From: JACMOY01 sp038322575
Lineage (GTDB): Bacteria > Actinomycetota > Actinomycetes > Actinomycetales > Angustibacteraceae
Direction of reading: 5' to 3'
DNA: 64,000 nt
Assembly: GCA_038322575.1 (NCBI GenBank)
Contig: JBBQGB010000001.1
Location: 87,834-151,833 of the forward strand
Position numbers and translations under genes: made by a program. The notes beneath the pieces are model-generated. The model saw nothing but the letters and a program-made list of their open reading frames with translations, did no database searches and had not been told where the DNA came from. Below are positions 51,010 to 60,092 of the stretch, one piece after another. The first letter of the stretch is position 1; each line of letters opens with the position of its first letter.

Positions 51010-52596
51010 TCAGCGGCCGAGGAACTTCTCGAAGCCCTGGGGCAGCTGGTCCAGGCCGGCGGGCGCGTCGTCCGCGGCGGGGGCGCCGAAGGCCGACCCG
51101 ATCGCCCCGGCCCGCGCGTCCTGCGCCCGGGTGAGCGCGCCGCGCTCCTGCTCGGCGCGCTTGGCGGGGTTGCCGCTCTTGCCCTTCTTGCGCACCGGGG
51201 CCTTGGCTGCCTTGCCCTTGCGGCCGGGCCCGCTCATGCCGGGGACACCGGGCATGCCGGGCACTCCCCCGCCGCGGCGCAGCTGCTTCATCATCTTCTG
51301 CGCCTCGGTCAGCCGCTGCAGCAGCTCGTTGACGTCGGACACCGACCGGCCCGAGCCGCGCGCGATGCGGGCCCGGCGCGAGCCGTTGATGAGCTTGGGG
51401 TGCTTGCGCTCGAAGGGAGTCATCGAGCGGACCATCGCCTCGACCCGGTCGAACTCGCGCTCGTCGAGGTTGTCGAGCTGCTCGCGCATCTGGCCCATGC
51501 CGGGCATCATGCCGAGCATCTTCTTCAGCGAGCCCATCTGCTTGACGGCCGCCATCTGGGCGAGGAAGTCGTCGAAGGTGAACTCCTCCTCCTCGACGAA
51601 CTTGCGGGCCATCTCCTCGGCCTGACCGGCGTCGAACGCCTTCTCGGCCGCCTCGATGAGCGACATGACGTCGCCCATGTCCAGGATCCGCGAGGCCATC
51701 CGGTCGGGGTGGAACACCTCGAAGTCGCCGACGGCCTCGCCGGTCGAGGCGAACATGATCGGCCGCCCGGTGACCGTGGCGACCGACAGGGCCGCGCCAC
51801 CGCGGGCGTCGCCGTCCAGCTTGGACAGCACCACTCCGGTGAAGTCGACGCCGTCCAGGAACGCGAGCGCCGTCTGGGCGGCGTCCTGGCCGATCATCGC
51901 GTCGACGACGAAGAGCACCTCGTCCGGCTGCACGGCGTCGCGGATGTCGGACGCCTGCTGCATCAGCTCGGCGTCGATGCCGAGGCGGCCGGCGGTGTCG
52001 ACGATGACGACGTCGTGCTGGCGGGCGCGGGCCTCGGCGACCCCGGCCCGTGCCACCGCGACCGGGTCACCGACCGAGCCGTGCTCGAGCTCGGCGCCCT
52101 GGTTGCCCTTCTCCGGCGCGAACACGGGGACGCCGGCGCGCTGGCCGACCACCTCGAGCTGGGTGACCGCGTTGGGGCGCTGCAGGTCGGCGGCCACCAG
52201 CAGCGGGGTGTGCCCCTCGCTGCGCAGCCAGTGGGCGAGCTTGCCGGCCAGGGTGGTCTTGCCGGCGCCCTGCAGGCCGGCCAGCATGATCACCGTCGGC
52301 GGGTTCTTGGCGAACGTCAGGCGCCGGGTCTGACCGCCCAGGATCGCGACGAGCTCCTCGTTGACGATCTTGACGACCTGCTGCGCGGGGTTCAGCGCGC
52401 CGGACACCTCGGCGCCCAGGGCCCGCTCGCGCACGGCCTCGGTGAACTGGCGCACCACCGGCAGCGCGACGTCGGCCTCGAGCAGCGCGGTGCGGATCTC
52501 CTTGACGGTGGCCGCGACGTCGGCCTCGGACAGGCGCCCCCGCCCGCGCAGGTTCTTGAACGTGGCGGCGAGGCGGTCGGACAGGGTGGTGAACAC
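51010..52596 (-). CDS. ffh: Signal recognition particle protein Ffh
   Basis: The GTPase that binds SRP RNA and signal peptides and delivers ribosomes to FtsY. The 528-residue protein has the NG domain with LAGLQGAGKTTLAGKL near 100-115, DTAGRLGID near 197 and TKLDGDARGGAAL near 250. The Met-rich M domain begins near 320 (MMPGMGQM). A long Gly/Pro/Lys tail follows (about 440-528). The start is GTG 52596; a -10 box TAGGCT lies at 52637-52642. Confidence 0.97.
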   Translation of the reverse strand: MFTTLSDRLAATFKNLRGRGRLSEADVAATVKEIRTALLEADVALPVVRQFTEAVRERALGAEVSGALNPAQQVVKIVNEELVAILGGQTRRLTFAKNPPTVIMLAGLQGAGKTTLAGKLAHWLRSEGHTPLLVAADLQRPNAVTQLEVVGQRAGVPVFAPEKGNQGAELEHGSVGDPVAVARAGVAEARARQHDVVIVDTAGRLGIDAELMQQASDIRDAVQPDEVLFVVDAMIGQDAAQTALAFLDGVDFTGVVLSKLDGDARGGAALSVATVTGRPIMFASTGEAVGDFEVFHPDRMASRILDMGDVMSLIEAAEKAFDAGQAEEMARKFVEEEEFTFDDFLAQMAAVKQMGSLKKMLGMMPGMGQMREQLDNLDEREFDRVEAMVRSMTPFERKHPKLINGSRRARIARGSGRSVSDVNELLQRLTEAQKMMKQLRRGGGVPGMPGVPGMSGPGRKGKAAKAPVRKKGKSGNPAKRAEQERGALTRAQDARAGAIGSAFGAPAADDAPAGLDQLPQGFEKFLGR

Positions 52597-52726
52597 GGCG
52601 GCAGGGTCCTCGGGGTCGACCGGTCAGGACCCGCTCAGCCTACGTGGCCGCCGGGGCAGGGGCCGGCGATCGACACCTCGCCGGCGTCGACCGGTTCTCC
52701 CTCTGCTCTGGCCCGCCTCCGGCCGG

Positions 52727-52732
52727 TAGTGT
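52727..52732 (+). promoter_or_regulatory. -10 box TAGTGT of the acyltransferase
   Basis: TAGTGT lies 8 bases before GTG 52741. Confidence 0.4.
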
Positions 52733-52740
52733 CGCGCCCT

Positions 52741-54006
52741 GTGTCGGCGGAAAAGATCCACGGTGAGTCGACCGACGTCGCGGCGACGTCGCCGACCTCG
52801 CCCAACCGCCTCGGATACCGTCCCGAGCTCGACGGCATCCGGGCCGTGGCCGTTCTCGGGGTGATGGTCCACCACGCCAACGTCCAGGTGCTGATCGGCG
52901 GCCATGCAGGCGTCTCGGTGTTCTTCACGCTCTCGGGCTTCCTGATCACGACCCTGCTGCTGCAGGAGCGCCAGCTGACCGGCCGCGTGGACCTGCTCGC
53001 CTTCTACACCCGGCGAGCGGCGAGGTTGCTGCCGGCGCTGGTCGTGACCCTCGTCGTCACCTCCGTGCTGACGATCCTGGCGTTTCGCGGGGACGCTGTG
53101 AAGTCCGTCGTCTTCGCCGGCGGCGCAGCGCTGTTCTACTCGGCCAACATCGTCGCGCTAACCATGAGCCACACGCTGCCGCACCTGCTCCCGTTCGGGT
53201 GGGCCTGGTCGCTGTCGATGGAGGAGCAGTTCTACCTCGTCTGGCCCGTGATCCTGGTCCTCGCGTTGCGCCGCCGCGCCGCCCGCTCGTGGCTGCTGTC
53301 CATCGCCGTCGCGGGTATCGCGTTCTCGATCTGGCAGAAGTTCCATCTCACGTTCGCAAACGGCTGGAACGACCACCTGTACGTCGGTCCGGACACCCGC
53401 ATGGACGCGTTGCTGTTCGGCTGCGTGCTGGCCCTGTGCCTCAACCGGCGGAGCGGGCAGGCCGGCGAGGCAGTGGGTCGTCTCTCGCGGGTCCTGGCCG
53501 GCGCGGCCGGCTGCGCCGGTCTCGTCCTCGTCATCGGCGTCTACCACTACGGGCTCGTCGAGGACGACAGGACCTACCGGCTGGCCCTGCCTGCCATAGC
53601 GCTGGGCACGTGCGCCCTGATCCTCGCGGGCCTGTTCTCGCCGTCGTCACCGGTGTCTCGGCTGCTGCGCACGTCGCTGCTCGTGCGGCTCGGGCAGGTG
53701 TCGTACGGGTTGTACCTGTGGAACTTCGTCCTCCTGTACTTCTGGCAGCACTGGCAGGGTCAGCTGCTGACGCATCGACAGGCCGTGGCCTGGTTCGCTG
53801 CGACGTGGCTCGTCGCCGAGCTGAGCTACCGCTTCATCGAGATGCCGCTGATCGGCCGGTCGCGGCGCTACCTGCGCGCCCGGGAAGCGCGGCGACCTGC
53901 CGGTCCACCTCAGGCTCGCGGCACCTCACCGGCGTCGACCAGCACCGCGACGACGCCGGCGACCCGGGCGGGCGCCAGCGGCCCGCCGTCCGGCTCGGCG
54001 AGGTAG
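52741..54006 (+). CDS. Acyltransferase 3 family membrane protein
   Basis: A 421-residue membrane acyltransferase with about ten helices, which moves acetyl or other acyl groups onto envelope sugars. The catalytic His pair region is PELDGIRAVAVLGVMVHHAN near 30-49, and SLSMEEQFYLVWP near 160 is the second family motif. YGLYLWNFVLLYFW lies near 325. The frame opens far upstream inside ffh, but GTG 52741 starts at the true N-terminus. The last 32 residues are Ser/Thr/Ala/Pro-rich and lie antisense over the end of glnD. Confidence 0.85.
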   Translation: MSAEKIHGESTDVAATSPTSPNRLGYRPELDGIRAVAVLGVMVHHANVQVLIGGHAGVSVFFTLSGFLITTLLLQERQLTGRVDLLAFYTRRAARLLPALVVTLVVTSVLTILAFRGDAVKSVVFAGGAALFYSANIVALTMSHTLPHLLPFGWAWSLSMEEQFYLVWPVILVLALRRRAARSWLLSIAVAGIAFSIWQKFHLTFANGWNDHLYVGPDTRMDALLFGCVLALCLNRRSGQAGEAVGRLSRVLAGAAGCAGLVLVIGVYHYGLVEDDRTYRLALPAIALGTCALILAGLFSPSSPVSRLLRTSLLVRLGQVSYGLYLWNFVLLYFWQHWQGQLLTHRQAVAWFAATWLVAELSYRFIEMPLIGRSRRYLRAREARRPAGPPQARGTSPASTSTATTPATRAGASGPPSGSAR

Positions 54007-56306
54007 AGCGTGTCGACGGCCTGCCCGGCGTGGGTGGCGACGTGCGCCGAGCGGACGTCGACGCCCTGCTCGGCCAGCGCCCGGCCCACCGCGTGCAGCA
54101 GCCCCGGTCGGTCGGCCGCGCGCACCTCGATGACCGTCGCGTGCTCGGAGGCGCCGGGCACCAGGACGGCGCGCGGCTGGGCCACGACGCCGCGCGCGGG
54201 GCGGTAGGCGGCGTCCCGCCGGGCCAGCCGGTCCAGCGCGGTGCGGTCGCCGTCGGCCAGTCGGCGCAGGGCGGTCAGCATCGTCGGGGTCGGCGGCAGG
54301 TCGCCGTAGGGCGCGCTGACCCACCAGGTGTCGACCGCGACGGCGTCGACGGTGCGCACCAGCGCCGACCGCACCGACAGCCCGTGCGCGGCGAGCAGGC
54401 CCGCGACGTCACCGAACAGGCCGAGGCGGTCGGGGGCGACCACCGTGACGACGTGCAGGCCGTCCAGCTCGGTGACGTCGATCTGCGGGCCGCCCCCGTC
54501 GCGGACCACGACGGCCAGCGCGGACTCCTGGTCGCTGAGCGGCGAGGGCCCCGGCACCGGCGCACCGGTGAGCGAGGTCAGCGCCCGCCCCACCAGGTCG
54601 TCGACCAGCCGCGCCCGCCAGGCGCTCCAGGCCGCCGGCCCAGCAGCGAGCGCGTCGGCCTCGGTGAGAGCGCGCAGCAGCCGCAGGACGTCGGCCCGCC
54701 CGTCGACCGCCTGGACCACAGCCTGCACCGTGCGCGGGTCGTCCGGGTCGCGTCGGGTGGCCAGGTCGACGAGCGTCAGGTGCTCGCGCACGAGCCGCTC
54801 GACCACGTCGGCGTCGGTGGTCGCCATGCCCATCGCGAGCGCCGTCCGGCGTGCCAGCGGGGCGCCGATCGAGGAGTGGTCGCCCGCACCGGGCAGCTTG
54901 CCGATGTCGTGCAGCAACGCGGCGACGAGCAGCAGGTCGGGCCGCTCGACGTCGCGCAGGAACGGGCCGCAGTGCACGACCGTCTCGATCAGGTGCCGGT
55001 CGACGGTGTGCCGGTGCACGGCGTTGCGCTGGGGCCGCGAGCGCACGCCCGCCCACACCGGCAGCCAGCGGGTAGTCAGTCCGGCCAGGTCCAGGGCCTC
55101 CCACACCGGCACCAGCGCCGGCCCGGCCGACAGCAGCTCGAGCATCGCCTCGCGGGCGGCGGTGGGCCACGGCTGCGGCAGCTCGGGCGTGTCGGTGGCC
55201 AGGTGCCCCACGGTCACCGGTGACAGGGGCAGCCCGTGCTGCGCGGCGGTCGCGGCCGCCCGCAGCGCCAGCACCGGGTCCGTGCGCGGCCGCAGTCCGG
55301 CGCCCAGGACCACCTCACCGTCGTGCTCGACCAGACCGTGGCCGAGCGGACGCAGCCGCGGGCGGCGCGGCCCGGGGCGAAAGCGCCGGCTCGGCACCGC
55401 CTGGCGGGCCCGGCGCACCGTGGTGTCGACGGCGTACGCGATGGTGCGGGCCGCCTGCGAGACGCGGGTGAGCAGCGCGTCGGCGTCGTCCGCGCCGACC
55501 AGCCCGGCCACCGTGTCCTGCTCGGCCATCAGCAGCTGGTCGCTGCTCTTGCCGGTGACCACGTGCAGCGCGTCGCGGACGTCGAGCAGCACCGCCTGCG
55601 CGTCGTCGACCGGGGCGTGCGGGCGGTCGGCGAGCCACGAGGCGGCCAGGGCACGCAGGACGGTGACGTCGCGCAGGCCGCCGCGGCTCTCCTTCAGGTC
55701 CGGTTCGAGCAGGAACGCGGCGTCGCCGTGCCGATGCGCCCGGTCCTCCAGGGCGCTCAGCAGCTCGGGCATCCGGCGGCGGGCGGCGCCGCGCCAGTCC
55801 TCGAGCAGCCGGGCGCGGGTGGCGGCCACCAGGTCGGCGTCCCCGGCCACCACGCGCAGGTCGAGCAGGCCGACGGCGGCCGCGAGGTCGTGGCCCGCGA
55901 CGTCCCGGCACTGGGCCGGGGTGCGCACCGAGTGGTCCAGCCGCATCCCGGCGTCCCACACGGGGTACCAGACCCGGTCGGCCAGCTCACCGACCTGACG
56001 GGCGCTGAGCACGTGCCCGTCGTGCAGCAGCACCAGGTCCAGGTCGCTGCCCGGGCCGGCGTCGCCACGGGCGACGCTGCCGACCGCGGCGAGCGCCAGG
56101 CCCGGTGAGCTCGCTCCGGCGGCGTCGTGCCACAGCCCGACCAGCCAGGACTCGACCAGCTCGGCCAGCTGGCGGCGGCGTCCCTGCCCGTCGTGCTGGT
56201 GCCAGGACGCCGACCGCGCGGCCGTCGTCAGCCGCTCGGCACGCAGGTCACGGACCTGCGTGCCGAACGGCGTGCCGGGATCACCCCGGGGCGACGGCGT
56301 GGTCAT
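53910..56306 (-). CDS. glnD: PII uridylyl/adenylyl-transferase
   Basis: It modifies and demodifies the PII protein in response to glutamine. The 798-residue protein has the nucleotidyltransferase motif GSVARGDAGPGSDLDLVLLH near 72, an HD domain with VAALLHDIGKLPGAGDHSS near 459 and two ACT domains near 609 and 724. In related actinobacteria this enzyme adenylylates PII. The start ATG 56306 lies 1 base behind glnB. It is the last gene of amt-glnB-glnD, and its 3' end overlaps the acyltransferase by 97 bases. Confidence 0.95.
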   Translation of the reverse strand: MTTPSPRGDPGTPFGTQVRDLRAERLTTAARSASWHQHDGQGRRRQLAELVESWLVGLWHDAAGASSPGLALAAVGSVARGDAGPGSDLDLVLLHDGHVLSARQVGELADRVWYPVWDAGMRLDHSVRTPAQCRDVAGHDLAAAVGLLDLRVVAGDADLVAATRARLLEDWRGAARRRMPELLSALEDRAHRHGDAAFLLEPDLKESRGGLRDVTVLRALAASWLADRPHAPVDDAQAVLLDVRDALHVVTGKSSDQLLMAEQDTVAGLVGADDADALLTRVSQAARTIAYAVDTTVRRARQAVPSRRFRPGPRRPRLRPLGHGLVEHDGEVVLGAGLRPRTDPVLALRAAATAAQHGLPLSPVTVGHLATDTPELPQPWPTAAREAMLELLSAGPALVPVWEALDLAGLTTRWLPVWAGVRSRPQRNAVHRHTVDRHLIETVVHCGPFLRDVERPDLLLVAALLHDIGKLPGAGDHSSIGAPLARRTALAMGMATTDADVVERLVREHLTLVDLATRRDPDDPRTVQAVVQAVDGRADVLRLLRALTEADALAAGPAAWSAWRARLVDDLVGRALTSLTGAPVPGPSPLSDQESALAVVVRDGGGPQIDVTELDGLHVVTVVAPDRLGLFGDVAGLLAAHGLSVRSALVRTVDAVAVDTWWVSAPYGDLPPTPTMLTALRRLADGDRTALDRLARRDAAYRPARGVVAQPRAVLVPGASEHATVIEVRAADRPGLLHAVGRALAEQGVDVRSAHVATHAGQAVDTLYLAEPDGGPLAPARVAGVVAVLVDAGEVPRA

Positions 56307-56307
56307 C

Positions 56308-56646
56308 TCAGATCGCGTCGAGCCCACGCTCGCCGGTGCGCACCCGCGCGACGTCCTCGACGGGCACGGTCCAGACCTTGCCGTCGCCGATGCGACCGGT
56401 CTGGGCGCTCTTGACGAGGATCTCGACGACGTCCAGGGCGTCCCCGTCGTCGACGAGCACCTCCAGGCGCACCTTGGGCACCAGGTCGACCGTGTACTCG
56501 GCTCCCCGGTAGACCTCGGTGTGCCCGCGCTGGCGGCCGTAGCCGCTGGCCTCGCTGACCGTCATCCCCTGGACGCCGAAGGACTCCAGGGCGGTCTTCA
56601 CGTCGTCGAGCTTGTGCGGCTTGATGATCGCGGTGACCAGCTTCAT
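56308..56646 (-). CDS. glnB: Nitrogen regulatory protein PII
   Basis: A 112-residue PII protein that senses 2-oxoglutarate and ATP/ADP and blocks the ammonium channel. The T-loop GYGRQRGHTEVYRGAEY ends at Tyr51, the modified residue in the family. The B- and C-loop signs GDGKVWTVPVEDVARVRTGE are complete. The start ATG 56646 overlaps the amt stop (ATGA), so the two are coupled. GlnK would be an equally good name. Confidence 0.96.
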   Translation of the reverse strand: MKLVTAIIKPHKLDDVKTALESFGVQGMTVSEASGYGRQRGHTEVYRGAEYTVDLVPKVRLEVLVDDGDALDVVEILVKSAQTGRIGDGKVWTVPVEDVARVRTGERGLDAI

Positions 56647-57983
56647 GCCGACACCTCCTTGGCTGCCTCGGTGCGGTGGCTGGTGCTGACGGCCGCGTGG
56701 AACGCCGACCCCCCGCCGACCCCGGCCAGCTCGTAGCCGGTCTCGGCGTGCTCGAACAGGTCGACGCCGGTCTCCTCGTCCTCGGGGTCCAGCCGGAACC
56801 CGATGGTCCTGTTGATGACCGTGCCGAGGATGAACGCGATGACGAACGAGTAGACCAGCACCGAGCCGGCCCCCAGGGCCTGCTTGCCGAGCAGGCCGAA
56901 GCCGCCGCCGTAGAAGACGCCGTCCGCACTGGCTCCGCCGGCGCCGGCGACCCGGCCGGTGCCGAACAGCCCGATGTACAGGCACCCGACGATCCCGCCG
57001 ACCAGGTGGACACCGACGACGTCCAGCGAGTCGTCGAAGCCGAAGCGGTACTTCAGGCCGACGGCCAGGGCGCAGATCGAGCCCGCCACCAGGCCGAGCA
57101 GCACCCCCGCCCACGGGACGATCGAGGCGCAGGCCGGGGTGACCGCGACCAGACCGGCCACGGCGCCGGACGCAGCACCCAGGCTGGTCGGGTGCCCGTC
57201 GCGCAGCTTCTCGACGATGATCCAGCCCAGCAGCGCGGTCGCCGTGCAGACCATCGTGTTGGTGAACGCCAGGCCGGCCAGGCCGTTGGCGCCCAGGGCC
57301 GAGCCGGCGTTGAAGCCGAACCAGCCGAACCACAGCAGGCCGGCGCCGAGCAGCACCAGCGGCAGGTTGTGCGGCCGGAACTGGGCCTTGGGCCAGCCGT
57401 TGCGCTTGCCCAGGACGATGGCCAGCGCGAGGCCCGCGGCACCGGCGTTGATGTGGACGGCGGTGCCGCCGGCGAAGTCCTGCACGCCCAGCTTGGCCAG
57501 CCACCCGGCGTGGTTGCCGTCGGCGTCGCCGAAGTCGAACACCCAGTGCGCGACGGGGAAGTAGACGATCGTCGTCCACAGGGTCACGAACACCGACCAG
57601 CCGAGGAACTTGGCCCGGTCGGCGATCGCGCCCGAGATCAGGGCCGGGGTGATGATCGCGAACATCAGCTGGAACATCGAGAAGACGAGCAGCGGGATCT
57701 TGTACTCCGCGCCGTTGATCGTCGTCATCTGGTTCAGGGCCTCGCCCATGCCCACGTAGCCGAAGTCACCCATGAAGCCGTTGCCGCCGGCGCCGAAGGC
57801 CACCGAGAAGCCGAACAGCGTCCACAGGACGCTCACGATGCCGATCGTGACGAACGACATCATCAGCATGTTCAGCACGCTCTTGGAGCGCACCATGCCG
57901 CCGTAGAAGAACGCCAGGCCGGGCGTCATGAGCAGCACCAGGGCCGCACTCGTGAGCACCCAGGCCGTGTCACCTGTGTCCAT
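56643..57983 (-). CDS. amtB: Ammonium transporter
   Basis: An Amt-family channel of 446 residues with about 11 membrane helices. Signs are TPGLAFFYGGMVRSKSVLN near 20, the His-lined pore segment VHINAGAAGLALAIVLG near 170, FNAGSALGANGLAGLAF near 220 and DDSLDVVGVHLVGGIVG near 325 with its pore His. The N-terminus lacks a cleavable signal peptide but begins in the outer half. GGAGG lies 4 bases before ATG 57983; the frame opens earlier, but those residues are not membrane-like. Confidence 0.95.
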   Translation of the reverse strand: MDTGDTAWVLTSAALVLLMTPGLAFFYGGMVRSKSVLNMLMMSFVTIGIVSVLWTLFGFSVAFGAGGNGFMGDFGYVGMGEALNQMTTINGAEYKIPLLVFSMFQLMFAIITPALISGAIADRAKFLGWSVFVTLWTTIVYFPVAHWVFDFGDADGNHAGWLAKLGVQDFAGGTAVHINAGAAGLALAIVLGKRNGWPKAQFRPHNLPLVLLGAGLLWFGWFGFNAGSALGANGLAGLAFTNTMVCTATALLGWIIVEKLRDGHPTSLGAASGAVAGLVAVTPACASIVPWAGVLLGLVAGSICALAVGLKYRFGFDDSLDVVGVHLVGGIVGCLYIGLFGTGRVAGAGGASADGVFYGGGFGLLGKQALGAGSVLVYSFVIAFILGTVINRTIGFRLDPEDEETGVDLFEHAETGYELAGVGGGSAFHAAVSTSHRTEAAKEVSA

Positions 57984-58106
57984 CGATCCTCCGCGAGGAG
58001 TGGGACCGGTCGTCGCCGGTCGTCGGGCGGATGATCGGCGGCCGTGGGGGCGGCTGCCGTTGACCATCACGCTGACGGCCGCCTGTGTCGCTGACGGACC
58101 GGTCGT

Positions 58107-58122
58107 GTTACGAACAGGTGAC
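58107..58122 (-). promoter_or_regulatory. Candidate GlnR site upstream of amt-glnB-glnD
   Basis: On the minus strand GTCAC, 6 bases, GTAAC fits the a-b half of the actinobacterial GlnR box (GTnAC-n6-GnAAC). It lies about 125 bases before amtB and between it and ftsY. A second half site is weak. Confidence 0.45.
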
Positions 58123-58175
58123 CAACCCACCCCACGTGTGAAGACCGTGTTGCCGAGCCGGCCCCGATGTTTCGC

Positions 58176-59366
58176 TCAGGCGAGCAGGGCGTCCACGAAG
58201 TCGGCGGCGTCGAAGGGGGCCAGGTCGTCCGGGCCCTCGCCCAGCCCGACCAGCTTGACCGGGACGCCGAGCTGACGCTGCACGGCGATGACGATGCCGC
58301 CCTTGGCCGTGCCGTCCAGCTTGGTGAGGACGATGCCGGTCACGGTGACGACCTCGGCGAACACCTGCGCCTGGCGCAGCCCGTTCTGCCCGGTGGTCGC
58401 GTCCAGCACGAGCAGCACCTCGTCGACCGGCGACTGCTTCTCGACGACCCGCTTCACCTTGCCGAGCTCGTCCATCAGCCCGACCTTGTTCTGCAGCCGC
58501 CCGGCGGTGTCGATGATGACGACGTCGGCGTCCAGCTCGGCGCCGGCGCGCACCGCGTCGTACGCGACGGCGGCGGGGTCGGCGCCCTCGCGGTCGCTGC
58601 GGATCGTGGGCACGCCGACCCGCGAGCCCCAGGTCTCGAGCTGGTCTGCGGCGGCGGCGCGGAAGGTGTCGGCGGCACCCAGGACGACGTCCTTGTCGTC
58701 GGCGACCAGCACCCGGGCCAGCTTGCCGACGGTGGTGGTCTTGCCGGTGCCGTTGACCCCGACGACCAGGACGACGGCGGGGCGGTCGGCGAGCCGGTCG
58801 ACGGCCAGCGAGCGGTCCATCGTCGGGTCGACCAGGGCGATCAGCTCGGCGCGCAGCAGGGCGCGCACCTGCTCGGGGTCCTTGACGCCGTCCACCTTGA
58901 CCTGGGTGCGCAACCGCTCGATCAGCTCGGTGGTGGGACCCACCCCGACGTCGGCCGCGAGCAGCGTCTCCTCCACCTGCTCCCAGGTCTGCTCGTCCAG
59001 GTGGTCGCGCGAGAGCAGGTCGAGCAGCCCCTTGCCCAGCGCGCCGTTCGAGCGGGCCAGTCGCGAGCGCAGCCGCTGCAGCCGTCCGGCCGACGGTGCG
59101 GGGCGCTCGAGGGTCGGCGGCTGGTCGAGCTCGGACAGGTGGTCGCCCGAGTCGCGGTCGAGCAGGTCGACGTCCTCGATGACCCGCTTGGGGGCGTCCC
59201 GCGGCACCGTCGCGTCGTCACCCACGCCGGGGGCGTAGTCGGTGCCGGGGCGCGGCGGCGGGGGTGCCTGGCGCGAGCCGCGGCCGCGCAGCAGGCCCAC
59301 GACGGCGACGCCGATGATGAGGGCGATGGCGACGGCGATCGACACGATCAGGGTTATCGGATCCAC
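58176..59366 (-). CDS. ftsY: SRP receptor FtsY
   Basis: The membrane GTPase that receives SRP-ribosome complexes. The 396-residue protein has an N-terminal membrane helix (ITLIVSIAVAIALIIGVAVV), a short Pro/Arg-rich and acidic A region, then the NG domain with GVNGTGKTTTVGKLA near 202, DTFRAAAADQLE near 230 and IIDTAGRLQNK near 285. The start GTG 59366 is the first residue of the membrane helix. Partner Ffh lies 6 kb away. Confidence 0.96.
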   Translation of the reverse strand: MDPITLIVSIAVAIALIIGVAVVGLLRGRGSRQAPPPPRPGTDYAPGVGDDATVPRDAPKRVIEDVDLLDRDSGDHLSELDQPPTLERPAPSAGRLQRLRSRLARSNGALGKGLLDLLSRDHLDEQTWEQVEETLLAADVGVGPTTELIERLRTQVKVDGVKDPEQVRALLRAELIALVDPTMDRSLAVDRLADRPAVVLVVGVNGTGKTTTVGKLARVLVADDKDVVLGAADTFRAAAADQLETWGSRVGVPTIRSDREGADPAAVAYDAVRAGAELDADVVIIDTAGRLQNKVGLMDELGKVKRVVEKQSPVDEVLLVLDATTGQNGLRQAQVFAEVVTVTGIVLTKLDGTAKGGIVIAVQRQLGVPVKLVGLGEGPDDLAPFDAADFVDALLA

Positions 59367-59390
59367 GGGCCCACGATCCCAGACGCTGGG

Positions 59391-59396
59391 TAGCCT
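59391..59396 (+). promoter_or_regulatory. -10 box TAGCCT, leaderless
   Basis: TAGCCT lies 6 bases before ATG 59403. Confidence 0.45.
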
Positions 59397-59402
59397 CGCC
59401 GC

Positions 59403-60074
59403 ATGGCCCACTCCCCCGACGTCGGCCAGGACGTCGGTCCGGACGTCGAACGCGACGACGGCGCGGCGGGCCGCTCGGCCGGCTTCGCGGCGACCGGCGC
59501 GCTGCTGCTCGGTGGCGGCCTGGTCGGTGGGACCGCCCTGGTGCGGGCGTCGGTGGACGGTGCGGTCGGTGACCTCGAGCAGATCGGCGACCCGGCGACC
59601 TACCGGCTCGCGGCCGTCGCCACCGTCGCGGCCGCCGTGGGCGCGCTCCTGCTGCTCGGGGTCTCGGCGGGCTCCGCACGCGGCCTGGCGCGCGCCGTCG
59701 CCACCGCCGCGGCGGGGTCGGCCGCGACCGCGCTGCTGCTGCTCGCCGGCGTGCGGTACGCCGCACCCGACCTGGCCGTCGACCTGCCCGACGTCGCGCC
59801 CGCGCTGACGACCGGGGCGACGTCCGCGTGCGCGTTCGCCGCCTTCGTGGCCCTCGGTCTGGGGGTGGTGGCCGCGCCCGGACCGACGGGGTCGGTGCGG
59901 GTGCTCGGACGCGCTGCCGGCGGGTGCTGCGTGCTCGGCCCGACCGCGGCAGCGCTGGTCGGGGCCCGCGACGCCGGCGCGGGGTACGGCCTGGCGCTGG
60001 CCTCGACCGCGATCGGGGTGCTGCTCGTCACCGCCTGGGGACTGACCCTCGCGGTGTCGCTGCGCCGCGGCTAG
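59403..60074 (+). CDS. Unrecognised multi-helix membrane protein, 223 residues
   Basis: Six hydrophobic segments are visible, including FAATGALLLGGGLVGGTALV, LAAVATVAAAVGALLLLG, GSAATALLLLAGVRYA and ALASTAIGVLLVTAWGLTLAV. The first 27 residues are acidic and probably cytoplasmic. No family is recognised; the Ala/Gly/Leu composition is common among small actinobacterial membrane proteins. A leaderless promoter supports the start. It diverges from ftsY over 36 bases. Confidence 0.7.
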   Translation: MAHSPDVGQDVGPDVERDDGAAGRSAGFAATGALLLGGGLVGGTALVRASVDGAVGDLEQIGDPATYRLAAVATVAAAVGALLLLGVSAGSARGLARAVATAAAGSAATALLLLAGVRYAAPDLAVDLPDVAPALTTGATSACAFAAFVALGLGVVAAPGPTGSVRVLGRAAGGCCVLGPTAAALVGARDAGAGYGLALASTAIGVLLVTAWGLTLAVSLRRG

Positions 60075-60092
60075 GCCGGCCGGGCCCGCCGC

